This document shows, piece after piece, positions 24,161-32,678 of a DNA stretch of 64,000 nt. Numbering within the stretch: the stretch's first letter is position 1; the number at the start of each line of letters is the position of its first letter. Source of the DNA: a virus. Where the stretch lies: positions 49,345 through 113,344 of the IMG/VR virus record IMGVR_UViG_3300027881_000007. One strand, 5' to 3'. The translations under genes were made by a program, and so were the position numbers. The notes under the pieces are model-generated. The model worked only from the letters and a program-made list of their open reading frames with translations, was not told where the DNA came from and searched no databases.

Positions 24161-24979
24161 TTAGTCTCTAGTTGCTATAATACCTACATTGGCGAATGGT
24201 CGCCATGTGTTTACTGTTGCATCATTTCCAGTTGCTGCACCGTGGTCATGACTTCCGTCTGAATCCGTTGTTTCTGTTTTGCCTTTTAATGCTTCAGTGG
24301 TAGACGATTCCTTAGACCACGCTATGCCATTACCACCCTCTAAGATAATGTCACCAGTATAACTGGCATCACTAAGAATAACACCAGTTTTATCACTTGC
24401 CCAAATATCAACATCGTGAGTGTGTGTTCCATCAGAAGAGATTGAGTGATCATGATCTGGTTGAGTCCAAGTACCCCTTTGTTCTCCACCGCCACCAGAA
24501 CCATAATATGAAGATGAACCATGAACTGCCAAAACTGCATCTCCAAGGGTCATATCAATTGTCCAGCCAACTGGAGCGGCCGCTTGATAGAAATACATCT
24601 TTGTACCTGTCACAATACCAAGAATGTCAGCAGCTTCATCTGCATCAAGTGGATATGCACCAATTACAATAAACTCAACAACATCAGCGGCAAGCAGGGA
24701 AGCACCAAATGTAACCGTATAGGGACCAGTTTCTTCATACTCATTTGAAAGAGTTGCGGCTACCTCTAAAGTAGCCTTCTGACCATTTACATAGACAAAA
24801 AGAGTATTTGATCCTGGAGAGTATGGATTAGTGAGAGTGAAGACAGTGTTACCTGACGCACCATCTGAACCCACATTTCTCTGATACATTTGAAGACCTG
24901 AGATATTAGGATCGTCTCCTTCTGTCTTGATCTTCTCTAAATAGTGTTCTCCACTAGCGGTCTCTTTAACAATTGACAT
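24161..24979 (-). CDS. Collar-like tail fibre tip protein (long)
   Basis: 272 residues. The N-part has a fibre-like domain (NVGSDGASGNTVFTLTNPYS, about residues 30-110). From AAPVGWTIDMTLGDAVLAVH it matches the gene at 23366 and ends WRPFANVGIIATRD. HDHSIS and HTHDVDIW segments add His pairs. A paralogue with an extra N-domain. Confidence 0.67.
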   Translation of the reverse strand: MSIVKETASGEHYLEKIKTEGDDPNISGLQMYQRNVGSDGASGNTVFTLTNPYSPGSNTLFVYVNGQKATLEVAATLSNEYEETGPYTVTFGASLLAADVVEFIVIGAYPLDADEAADILGIVTGTKMYFYQAAAPVGWTIDMTLGDAVLAVHGSSSYYGSGGGGEQRGTWTQPDHDHSISSDGTHTHDVDIWASDKTGVILSDASYTGDIILEGGNGIAWSKESSTTEALKGKTETTDSDGSHDHGAATGNDATVNTWRPFANVGIIATRD

Positions 24980-24994
24980 TTGGTATACTCCCTA

Positions 24995-25306
24995 TTACGG
25001 TTTTGAAAACTTGTTTTTTACACCGTCTATTTGAGTAATATATGCTTCTCCATCCGGTCCGATGTCCACACCATTGTCCCGCAGATATTTCAAAGTTTTT
25101 GTTATTGCATCAAGTTGATCGCCTTCTGATGGATATTCAATAATTCTGTTGTCTCTATAGTCATTAAGAGGATATTCAGCTTCAGTAGCATCTCTTACAA
25201 AAGATAAATCATCTGGATGATCACTATCTATCCACTCATTACATTCTGCTGTCTCTAAGCGACTTCTCTCAATTACATTTCCCCCACCATCTCTTTTTAC
25301 CCACAT
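24995..25306 (-). CDS. Hypothetical protein, possible fibre assembly factor
   Basis: 103 residues, acidic, with ATEAEYPLNDYRDNRI and DAITKTLKYLRDNGVDIG. The last segment resembles short phage tail-fibre-linked proteins in which a protein is told how many steps to count, but no specific family can be claimed. It sits between two fibre genes. Confidence 0.45.
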   Translation of the reverse strand: MWVKRDGGGNVIERSRLETAECNEWIDSDHPDDLSFVRDATEAEYPLNDYRDNRIIEYPSEGDQLDAITKTLKYLRDNGVDIGPDGEAYITQIDGVKNKFSKP

Positions 25307-25318
25307 TACACATTCTCC

Positions 25319-26416
25319 TTAAAACTTTATAATAAAGTTTACAACTGCAATTGGATTCAAAACGTCTTGAGTTCCTGAACCTCCAGAACCAGTTATACCA
25401 TGGTTATGTGTATTTCCAGAACCAGCAGTTCCAGTATTAGGGTTGGAACCACGAGCATCGCCACCACCTGTGATACTAGAACCAGCAGTAATTACAAAGT
25501 TTCCAGCAACAGCAGGGTGTGAGTGAATTGGCATCTCAGCTATTGTTAGAGCATGACTACCAGTTGTATGAGTATGTGATATATCTACTGCCTCGGCACC
25601 ATCAGTGTCGGCAACACTTCGACCACCACCTGGGCCATATGGACCTCTTTGAGCCATATCTGGAACACTGAAGTTTGCTCCACCTCCACCCCAAGCATAT
25701 CCAATAGCAGCAAATAAGTCTGGATAATCAGCAACAAGAACTGAAGCTCCATCACAGAGCAGAAAACCAGATGGTGTACTGGTTCCACCATGCATTAACA
25801 TTGTACCAATGGGGACTAGATTGAGTAATTGTTGTGGAGTAGGATCAGGATTATAAAACACACCCCAACTTCTAACTTCTCCACTCCCTCCACCTGTGAA
25901 GCGCATCCTTAAATCAGAACCAGTATTTGAGAAGCTGTGGATTGCCCCATTATCAACTGATTCCCAATTAGCTCCACCATCCGCTGTAGCTTCAATTGTG
26001 GGAGATCCAGAGTCATCAAAGTCAATATAGACCATACATTCTGTTACTGTAATTGCGAGAGTTCCATCATATATATCTACACTTTCAAGTATTTCACCTG
26101 CTGTAAATTCATACTTATTATCTGTAGCATTATAAGTCATAGTTGTTGAAGCAATTAAAAGTTCATTGATAAAACCATCCCAGCTACAGTTTAGATATAT
26201 TGAATTACCGAGCATATCAGCGTACATATCAAATTCAGACCCGCCACCTCCACCTGCACCGTACTCTCTCCAACCAGTGTCAGTACCGTAGTACCTTAAC
26301 TTTGTATCTTCTGTATAAACTTCTCTTCCTACATCTGCTGCCGTCCAAGCTGGAAGAGTTGATACTCGTTGTCCGATAAACGGACCTTGCATATCAGTTC
26401 CATAGTTTTTACTCAT
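25319..26416 (-). CDS. Phage tail collar domain protein
   Basis: 365 residues. The last half is a tail-collar domain: PIGTMLMHGGTSTPSGFLLC, DYPDLFAAIGYAWG, FSVPDMAQRGPYGPGGG, repeated His pairs (HTHTTGS, NTHNHG) and the end NPIAVVNFIIKF. The start MSKNYGTDMQGPFIGQRV is a likely attachment part. A receptor-binding or short tail fibre protein. Confidence 0.75.
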   Translation of the reverse strand: MSKNYGTDMQGPFIGQRVSTLPAWTAADVGREVYTEDTKLRYYGTDTGWREYGAGGGGGSEFDMYADMLGNSIYLNCSWDGFINELLIASTTMTYNATDNKYEFTAGEILESVDIYDGTLAITVTECMVYIDFDDSGSPTIEATADGGANWESVDNGAIHSFSNTGSDLRMRFTGGGSGEVRSWGVFYNPDPTPQQLLNLVPIGTMLMHGGTSTPSGFLLCDGASVLVADYPDLFAAIGYAWGGGGANFSVPDMAQRGPYGPGGGRSVADTDGAEAVDISHTHTTGSHALTIAEMPIHSHPAVAGNFVITAGSSITGGGDARGSNPNTGTAGSGNTHNHGITGSGGSGTQDVLNPIAVVNFIIKF

Positions 26417-26429
26417 TGAGAATCCTCCG

Positions 26430-27677
26430 TTATCCTACTACTACGGCATCGAGAGATACGGTATTAACCGGCATCCAAACTCTGAGTTTATAAGGCGGGA
26501 CTGTGATGAGTTCCTCATTAAGCGGGTAAATCTTATCAACTCCATCGAAAAAAGCACTGGTTACTTGTAGACCACCAAGACTAGCTATATTAATATCATA
26601 ATAATAGTCACCAGCACTTAGAGTCCAATCACCAGGTGCTGTAATTGATTCTCGAATTATAGCGGCACCTGCAACAAAGAACATATTCTGTGGGAAGAAC
26701 CACATACTTATTGTACTTGGTCCAGTGGCTGCACTTATTGCTGTTCCAACTGATTGACGAAAAGCAGCAGGTAATACATTTGTAACTGTGCCTGCTTCTG
26801 AATCAGATAGATAGAGAGTATCTCCAATAGCAACTATAACTCCGGTTTCAACTGGTACATCGTCGGCCCTACCTGCCATTCTGACTTTGCCGCTACCATC
26901 AGCCTCAAGACCAACTTGTAGGATTACAGCATCTGCTTGATGGTCAAACGAATCAGCAAGGGCAGGCACCATTGCTCCAGTTGCATCAATATAGGCCAAC
27001 TCTCCAACAGTTAAACCAGTTGTATCAACATTATCTCTAATTGCATTGAATGTTTCCCAGCGGGAAGAAGTGCCCCAATACAATCTATCGGTTGACCTTA
27101 CATAGATGATTCTTGCTTCATGTTCATCTTGATCAAATGATGGAATTTCATCTTGTACACCTGCAAAGAGGGGAGCATAGACTCGTCTGTTTGCTGGGGT
27201 GCCTGGATCATAATCCCATACAGCGTCAATCTCAAATGCGGACCCACTCCATGACACTTCAACTGCTTTTAGGAATAGGTATCTATCGGCCGTAAATAGA
27301 GTTGCTGTTTGACTTGGTAGGATAACTTTGATAGAGGCTTCCGGGGCGGGTCTAGATTGTACATAAACATAATCAAGGACAACATAGTAATAACCTATTT
27401 CGTTCCACCATCCTCCAGACGGATCAACATAAAAATCACTGTCTTCAAAGTCTACAGTTAGAATTGATGTCGTCTGAATTAGTACATCGTCCTTGAAACA
27501 TTGACCCTCTGAGCAATCAACTTCTGTAAGCGATGCTTGTGTAACCTCAATAGAATGTGTGCCAAATAAGCAATTAAGTCCAGTGGTAATCATCCTGGTC
27601 AGCTTATTTACAACATTACTATGATAAGATGCATAGGGGTCAACTGTTCTTGATTGACTTGGTGTTGGATTGCCCAT
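26430..27677 (-). CDS. Tail fibre / baseplate-type structural protein
   Basis: 415 residues, first gene of the leftward fibre operon. Beta-rich throughout, with SEGQCFKDDVLIQTTSILTV near residue 75 and a region like phage fibre N-domains (YIDATGAMVPALADSFDHQ). GAACAAATTTTAAACC and a TATAAT-like stretch lie upstream. No strict family. Confidence 0.6.
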   Translation of the reverse strand: MGNPTPSQSRTVDPYASYHSNVVNKLTRMITTGLNCLFGTHSIEVTQASLTEVDCSEGQCFKDDVLIQTTSILTVDFEDSDFYVDPSGGWWNEIGYYYVVLDYVYVQSRPAPEASIKVILPSQTATLFTADRYLFLKAVEVSWSGSAFEIDAVWDYDPGTPANRRVYAPLFAGVQDEIPSFDQDEHEARIIYVRSTDRLYWGTSSRWETFNAIRDNVDTTGLTVGELAYIDATGAMVPALADSFDHQADAVILQVGLEADGSGKVRMAGRADDVPVETGVIVAIGDTLYLSDSEAGTVTNVLPAAFRQSVGTAISAATGPSTISMWFFPQNMFFVAGAAIIRESITAPGDWTLSAGDYYYDINIASLGGLQVTSAFFDGVDKIYPLNEELITVPPYKLRVWMPVNTVSLDAVVVG

Positions 27678-27715
27678 CTTACCTAATCTCCCCTCTTAGG
27701 AATAAAGTCTATTAT

Positions 27716-27733
27716 AGGTTTAAAATTTGTTCT
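27716..27733 (-). promoter_or_regulatory. Promoter-like box of the fibre operon
   Basis: On the minus strand AGAACAAATTTTAAACC, followed by TATAATAG, lies about 40-55 bases upstream of the ATG at 27677. It combines the recurrent GAACAAAT box with a TATAAT-like hexamer. Confidence 0.5.
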
Positions 27734-27782
27734 AATTAATATCTATTGTTAGCATAATCTAATTTTTTGTATTTGGCACATA

Positions 27783-27799
27783 TACTATATATATTAATT
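27783..27799 (+). promoter_or_regulatory. TACTATATATATTAATT promoter-like motif (copy 1)
   Basis: A 17-base motif found five times in front of rightward units (here, 28028, 36130, 39757, 60674). This copy precedes the structured RNA. No clear -35 hexamer is seen. Confidence 0.55.
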
Positions 27800-28010
27800 T
27801 CTGAAGTGATATGGATGTTTTGTTTTTTTGGTGTCTCTGGAGGTGGTGCATTAATGGTTTGCACATAATCGGTTGGAGGACCTCACTACGCCCGTCCTCA
27901 AATTCGGGAGGACACCTTTGGGAGTGGGTGAGTTGCGGCCTCCAGAGTTGATCGCGTAGACCTAGGGCGGAGAGAGTAAATATAACTTCTCTTCGCCCAC
28001 CTTTTCTTTT
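27800..28010 (+). ncRNA. Structured non-coding RNA with terminator
   Basis: The stretch between two promoter-like motifs holds no gene. A nine-pair outer stem CTCTGGAGG (27835-27843) / CCTCCAGAG (27939-27947) encloses hairpin GTGCA/TGCAC (27846-27864) and a longer arm with CTCAC/GTGAG and GTCCTC/GAGGAC (27894-27913). A terminator stem GGGCGGAGAGA/TCTCTTCGCCC followed by TTTTCTTTT ends it at about 28010. Consistent with a roughly 200-nt folded RNA; the family is unknown. Confidence 0.65.
27965..28010 (+). terminator. Terminator of the ncRNA
   Basis: An 11-pair stem (27965-27975 with 27988-27998, one G-T) and ACCTTTTCTTTT tail. It is upstream of the second promoter motif at 28028, so it isolates the RNA from the following gene. 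Confidence 0.75.
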
Positions 28011-28027
28011 CATGATTAAACAGAATC

Positions 28028-28043
28028 CTTATATATATTAATT
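28028..28043 (+). promoter_or_regulatory. Promoter-like motif (copy 2)
   Basis: CTTATATATATTAATT, matching the recurrent TACTATATATATTAATT motif in 14 of the last 15 positions, about 60 bases before the gene at 28103. Confidence 0.5.
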
Positions 28044-28102
28044 ACTAATTAAGACCAGGGTTGATGTTTTCTTTAAAACGTAGGCAGAGGAGGTTTTCAA
28101 TC

Positions 28103-28300
28103 ATGAAAGAGCAGGAGAAATTTCCCGACCTTGATGAAGATGTTGTTGAGATGATTAAATCCAACGATCTAATCAAGGTGAACTTTGAGAAGGGATATGT
28201 TGAATTTTATGATGGCAAAACGGAAAAACCTAACTTGGCGGTTTCTTTCCATGCACCATCAACATTCATCAATGAAACAATAAGAGGATTTTGTAAGTAA
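28103..28300 (+). CDS. Small hypothetical protein
   Basis: 66 codons from ATG 28103, preceded by GAGGAGG. The product MKEQEKFPDLDEDVVEMIKS is acidic at the start and has a beta-like middle (KVNFEKGYVEFYDG). It is bracketed by a promoter motif and a strong terminator, so it forms a single-gene unit. Function unknown. Confidence 0.65.
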   Translation: MKEQEKFPDLDEDVVEMIKSNDLIKVNFEKGYVEFYDGKTEKPNLAVSFHAPSTFINETIRGFCK

Positions 28301-28308
28301 TACACAAC

Positions 28309-28381
28309 TTGGTGGGGACTCCCAATTCATAAAATAATACTCCGGCACCGCGCCTGCTGGAGTTCCCCACCAAATTTTTTA
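28309..28381 (+). terminator. Large nested-stem terminator
   Basis: TTGGTGGGGACTCC (28309-28322) pairs with GGAGTTCCCCACCAA (28359-28373) and is followed by ATTTTTT. An inner hairpin CTCCGGCA/TGCTGGAG (28340-28362) competes with part of it. The nested form could also be regulatory. Confidence 0.72.
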
Positions 28382-28416
28382 TATAGAATTTCTAATGAAA
28401 GGAGGGAGGGAAAAAT

Positions 28417-28851
28417 ATGAAAAAGATTTTCATTTTGGTACTAAGTATTTTGTTTCTAAGTGTGGGGGTTGCAGTTGCTGACATAGACTGGACTTTTACA
28501 GGTCCGGATACAAGTGTGACACCTATTGATGGAGGGACGAGGACCACGACTACTTGGTCAGCTACAGGTATAGGAACATATAATTATTCACCGGATCCTA
28601 TCAATAAAGGTGAAGATCCTCCTCCAACAACGACGACACCAGTGGATATTCATGAAAGTGATTCCATTCCCAACAATCCCCCACCTACAACTATTAATAC
28701 GTCTTCATCATGGAACAATAGCTCTACATTTGGTCCGGTAGTGGGAGGCAGTGGCCCAGTAGGTGGTAGTAGCAGCTTCTCATTTAGCAATGGGGGTATC
28801 CTGTGGGATGGTAGTTTTCGGGTTCCGCCCACTGATACACCATTACCCTAG
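28417..28851 (+). CDS. Exported Thr/Pro-rich protein
   Basis: 144 residues. A clear signal peptide (MKKIFILVLSILFLSVGVAVA, cleavage after about 21) is followed by a low-complexity Thr/Pro/Ser/Gly region without Cys. GGAGGGAGG precedes the ATG. It is the first of seven exported products read rightwards to 33479. Extracellular or periplasmic location is expected; function unknown. Confidence 0.65.
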   Translation: MKKIFILVLSILFLSVGVAVADIDWTFTGPDTSVTPIDGGTRTTTTWSATGIGTYNYSPDPINKGEDPPPTTTTPVDIHESDSIPNNPPPTTINTSSSWNNSSTFGPVVGGSGPVGGSSSFSFSNGGILWDGSFRVPPTDTPLP

Positions 28852-28903
28852 GTCAATAAGTTGTTTCAAGTTTGTAAAATTTTCTAATGAAAGGAGGTAG
28901 CCT

Positions 28904-29548
28904 ATGAGGAAGATTTTACTTGTATTTTTCTTTGCTATATCAATTGTACTTTTGCTCTCCCCTATAGTTTTAGCACAAGATGCAGATGTAGGAGTAGCGC
29001 TACTTGAGATGCAATTGGTATCATCTGATCCAATCTTGATAACTCCAGGTGGAGATGAAATCAAACCGGATAAATACAATTCTCCATCCGACATTGACAC
29101 CCGAGTTGTCACTGACACAACTCCAACCTGTGAAGAGATCTTCACAATTATTGACATGAAGCAGAAGGTGGGCACACCATTGTCATGGTATGACCAGGCA
29201 ATGAGGGCAAGATGCATTGAGCAACCTATACCCGAAGATGATGATAAGCAGGATGATTACAGACCTGAACTCTCATTAGCAGTGCCTGATACCCTTTCCA
29301 AAACTGAGGGAAAACTCACAAGAATCGAAATCAGAGTAACCAAGGACTGTTGCCCATCACCTGATATTCCGGACTGTCCCACTTGTGGGGATAGACCATC
29401 TAAACATAGTCCGGATGTAACAAGGGCAACACAATCTGCTAACCGTCCACAATCAACACATTCAACACAATCAAGTCGGTCATATAATGTTGAGAGAAGC
29501 TATCAGAGTACACCCAACGCAGATCGACCGGCTAGACCAAAGAGATAG
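28904..29548 (+). CDS. Exported protein
   Basis: 214 residues with a signal peptide ending about VLAQDADV. CCPSPDIPDCPTCGD around residue 150 gives five Cys close together, and the tail is Ser/Gln/Arg-rich. The leader CTAATGAAAGGAGG is repeated from the gene at 28417. Function unknown. Confidence 0.62.
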   Translation: MRKILLVFFFAISIVLLLSPIVLAQDADVGVALLEMQLVSSDPILITPGGDEIKPDKYNSPSDIDTRVVTDTTPTCEEIFTIIDMKQKVGTPLSWYDQAMRARCIEQPIPEDDDKQDDYRPELSLAVPDTLSKTEGKLTRIEIRVTKDCCPSPDIPDCPTCGDRPSKHSPDVTRATQSANRPQSTHSTQSSRSYNVERSYQSTPNADRPARPKR

Positions 29549-29577
29549 CAAAGATGACCTTTGAAAGGAGGACGTCC

Positions 29578-30120
29578 ATGTGGCGTATGATGTATATATT
29601 AATCATTTTTGTTGCTGTCTCCTGTGCACCTAAGATGACCGTTTTGGTCGATGGGTACCCTATGAGTCAAGAGCAGGAATACTTATGGGTCCCAGATCCA
29701 GAGGTTGGTATAAGGATTCAGTACTATGTTGCTGGGTGGATAAAGAAAGATCTTGGAGGGGAAGAATTGGAACCGTATCCAATCTACTTCAAGATCAACG
29801 AGAAGGAATATCTTCCTGATAACGTTGAAGCTGTGACACTCAACGCTTGGATTAAGAATCCAAAGAACATTGAATATAAGGTTAACTCTTGGGTTGATGT
29901 GTCAAAACCCCATACTCGGCGTGTCAGTAAGATCGAACCTGTTTGCGGACTTACTAGCAAACTTAACAACTTCATTACCATTCATGGTCCTGTTGATTCT
30001 GGTTCAACTGTAAGATTAAGAGCAGTTCTCTATGATAACCAAGGGCTTCCTTTAGTTGCTATTGGTGATGCATATTACAAAGTAAAAAAACCAAAGAACG
30101 AAGAGCTCTATTCTCAATAA
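29578..30120 (+). CDS. Lipoprotein
   Basis: ATG 29578 has AAAGGAGG upstream. MWRMMYILIIFVAVSC is a short hydrophobic leader ending in a lipobox Cys. The mature part is beta-rich with aromatic residues (SQEQEYLWVPDPEVGIRIQY). An outer-membrane or periplasmic lipoprotein is expected; no family. Confidence 0.62.
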   Translation: MWRMMYILIIFVAVSCAPKMTVLVDGYPMSQEQEYLWVPDPEVGIRIQYYVAGWIKKDLGGEELEPYPIYFKINEKEYLPDNVEAVTLNAWIKNPKNIEYKVNSWVDVSKPHTRRVSKIEPVCGLTSKLNNFITIHGPVDSGSTVRLRAVLYDNQGLPLVAIGDAYYKVKKPKNEELYSQ

Positions 30121-30230
30121 TCGACAGTGATCAAATCTAAATTTGAAAGGGGGTGGTCAACAGTAGTGCGTAGGTAGAGGTAGTTACATTTTCAACTAAT
30201 TATATTCCCCTTGAAAGGAGGAATAAAGAA

Positions 30231-31265
30231 ATGAAGAAGACTATGGTATTATTGTCAATTCTTGCACTTCTATGCTGGGTCCCGAGTGCCTTCGCCATTG
30301 AGGGTGTAGGTGACTGGGATGGCGCAGCAGCGCAAGGCCAACTGATGGACCAGACCCAAGGTGGCCAGGCTGTCTTTGATGCTGATGGAAATACCATTGG
30401 CGGTCTCATGGGTCAAGAGTCTGAAATGATCCAAGAGATGAAGGCCGGTGGAATCGCCACCGCCAGTGTTGACCCCTGTGTTGACTGTCCAGATGACAAG
30501 ATAGCCATTGGCGGCGCCTACGCTCATTCCGAGATGGGTGTCTTCATGGAAGAAGGTCAACGTCAGGGTCAGGCTCAGATTGGTGTCTTCGGCCATATTT
30601 CCATCGACAAGCAAGAATGGTGGGAATTGAAGACCACCAAGAAGGGCGAGTTCAACTCAGATGGAACCAAAACTTTCAGTCTGAACAAGACAGAGACTAG
30701 TGATTATGACAAGACTTTTGACTTGACGAAGACTGAGAGTCATGACTCCGACTGGGACTTCCATGCTGACGTCGACGCAAACAAAACCTTCGACGTTGAA
30801 GCGGACGCCACTTTTGTCAATGAGAATGTAAACAAGACAGAAAATGAGTCCGAATCAGATGAAGGTCCTCCGGCAACAGAGTCATCCTCTGAAACCAACA
30901 CCAACACCAACACTCATTCCTTCGACGGTGCCTTGGGCGTTGATAAGCATTTTGATGCAGAAATCAATGCTGACGGTTCCCGTTCAGATGACTGGAGCAA
31001 GACTGTTGATGTTGACAAGACTGAGGACTTGACCGAGACAAAGACTGTAGAAGTCGTCAAAACTTGGGACAAGCACAATGACTTCGAGCTTGAGTGTACA
31101 GTCGTCGAGCACCACCAGAAAACTCTGACCTTTGATGGCAACGGTGTTGCTGGGGTCCAGTATGGTGGAGGCTATCAGTATGGAACGATCCAAGGGTATG
31201 CTAATGCAGGTGCCATGGGTGGAAGCCTTGACTACAACCCCATCGTCAGGCCTACTCTAGAATAA
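30231..31265 (+). CDS. Exported Asp/Thr/Lys repeat protein
   Basis: 344 residues. Signal peptide to about PSAFA, then VGDWDGAAAQGQLMDQTQGG, which has the same pattern as the next gene (VVADWDAESSQ...DQT). The middle (about 125-285) consists of short degenerate repeats of the NKTxTxDxD kind. The end is Gly/Tyr-rich. Base composition is more GC-rich than the structural genes. Repeat-rich exported proteins often build surface matrix or filaments, but this is inference. Confidence 0.65.
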   Translation: MKKTMVLLSILALLCWVPSAFAIEGVGDWDGAAAQGQLMDQTQGGQAVFDADGNTIGGLMGQESEMIQEMKAGGIATASVDPCVDCPDDKIAIGGAYAHSEMGVFMEEGQRQGQAQIGVFGHISIDKQEWWELKTTKKGEFNSDGTKTFSLNKTETSDYDKTFDLTKTESHDSDWDFHADVDANKTFDVEADATFVNENVNKTENESESDEGPPATESSSETNTNTNTHSFDGALGVDKHFDAEINADGSRSDDWSKTVDVDKTEDLTETKTVEVVKTWDKHNDFELECTVVEHHQKTLTFDGNGVAGVQYGGGYQYGTIQGYANAGAMGGSLDYNPIVRPTLE

Positions 31266-31313
31266 TCTCCAGACCTGAGAGAAACTAGTTTTTCTCTTAG
31301 AAGGAGGATGGCA

Positions 31314-31865
31314 ATGAAGAAGCTAGCAATCTTGCTTGGATTCATTGCCTTCGCTCTCTTTGTATCACCAGTCTACGCTGATACAAGCGTAGTTGCAGAC
31401 TGGGACGCAGAGTCCTCTCAAATAATGGTGTTTGATCAGACCATTGATCTGATCAACCGCTCAGAAGTTGATGGACTCGTAATTAATAAGGATGTGGATG
31501 ATCTGTTTAATAAGGAAACGCAAACTATTGCTGCTCCTGTTCAGGCTGGTTTTTTCGACCACAAAGAATTCCAAAGACTCTGGAAGGAGGGGGAGGTTGT
31601 AGACCTTTCTGAACTTATAGAGTCGAAAGGAATGGAGCAGGATACAGAATCGTTAGCTGTTCAGCAGATTAATACGAAAACTGAAGTTAGCGGAGCAGAC
31701 TGCAACAATGACAAATCTAGTGCTAGTACAGGAGCATCTGCTGCTCTTGTTCAAGGATATGACGCGTCACAGGCTGGATATGGGAGCGGATTTATTGGAT
31801 ACCAAGCAGGAACTAGTCAATCAGCAACTGCCAGTAGTGTCAACTCGACTACTACTAGTCAGTAA
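31314..31865 (+). CDS. Exported protein related to 30231 gene
   Basis: 183 residues. Signal peptide ends VYADTSVV. The first mature residues share the xDWDxxxxQxxxxDQT pattern with the previous product. The C-terminal third is Ser/Thr/Gly/Gln-rich (GASAALVQGYDASQAGYG), also like the end of the 30231 product. GGAGG lies six bases before ATG 31314. Confidence 0.62.
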   Translation: MKKLAILLGFIAFALFVSPVYADTSVVADWDAESSQIMVFDQTIDLINRSEVDGLVINKDVDDLFNKETQTIAAPVQAGFFDHKEFQRLWKEGEVVDLSELIESKGMEQDTESLAVQQINTKTEVSGADCNNDKSSASTGASAALVQGYDASQAGYGSGFIGYQAGTSQSATASSVNSTTTSQ

Positions 31866-31877
31866 GGAGGAACACGC

Positions 31878-32654
31878 ATGAAGAGAACGTTATTTGCGTT
31901 ACTCTTGGTTGTTGTTTTGATTTTTGCCTATACCCCTGTATGGTCTGGGGAGGCCAGCGAGAACTCCAATGAAGAGCAAGTGGAGGCTCTCGGTGAGGCC
32001 GGAGGCAGTGTGTTCAACGAGCAGGATACCTATGGAAGTAACTTCCAGATGGATCTATACATCGAAAAGTTCGAGATGGACCAGACGACAAACTGGAATC
32101 CTCAGTTGGATGCAAAAGTCGAAATAATCAAAACCATTAACATTAACAAAACCAAGACTGTCGATGTTGATATAGATGTCAATAAGACTGAAACGACCAA
32201 CGAAAACAAAACTGTGGACGTGGACGTGGACGTCAATAAAACCGAGACCCAAGGTGAAGGTGGAGAGGTTCTTCAGGCAACTAATGAAGTTCTGAACTCC
32301 TCCAACGGTAACGGTCATGGTAATGACATTGAGGTTGACATTGACTGGTACCCAATGTGTTGCACAGAAGTCGACATTATAATGGAGAATGTCCAGATTT
32401 CCATGATGTCCCAAACGGGTGGACAGTACTCTGATATGGGTGTCGATAATGCCTACGCAGTCGGAGAAGGTTCCTTCGAGATGCGTGGTCTGAATCAGAA
32501 CTTAGTGCAGCAGCAACTCAATGCTTCCAACGGAGCAGTTGGTGTACAGCAAATTGCGACCAGTTCCGCTACCGAGGTTCTTATCAATGGTGGTGGTGCT
32601 GTTGTAACTACTGATACCTACGAATCCTCAGGAGGCCTTGGCATCGTCGACTAA
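31878..32654 (+). CDS. Exported NKT/DVD repeat protein
   Basis: 258 residues. Signal peptide ends about VWSGEA. Residues about 75-125 have repeats of the DVDVNKTET type, as in the 30231 gene. The rest is rich in Gln/Asn/Gly/Ser, with MCCTEVDI as the only Cys pair. A paralogue or assembly partner of the 30231 product. Confidence 0.63.
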   Translation: MKRTLFALLLVVVLIFAYTPVWSGEASENSNEEQVEALGEAGGSVFNEQDTYGSNFQMDLYIEKFEMDQTTNWNPQLDAKVEIIKTININKTKTVDVDIDVNKTETTNENKTVDVDVDVNKTETQGEGGEVLQATNEVLNSSNGNGHGNDIEVDIDWYPMCCTEVDIIMENVQISMMSQTGGQYSDMGVDNAYAVGEGSFEMRGLNQNLVQQQLNASNGAVGVQQIATSSATEVLINGGGAVVTTDTYESSGGLGIVD

Positions 32655-32678
32655 TAGCAGGCAAAAAAGGAGCATAGG

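Noticed and set aside
27759-28013. A minus-strand frame across the 27.8 kb RNA
   Set aside because: Its peptide is random-looking, and the terminator stem and promoter motifs point to a plus-strand RNA.
30914-31193. Minus-strand frames over the exported repeat gene
   Set aside because: They are antisense to short repeats and lack ribosome sites; the plus frame has a signal peptide.
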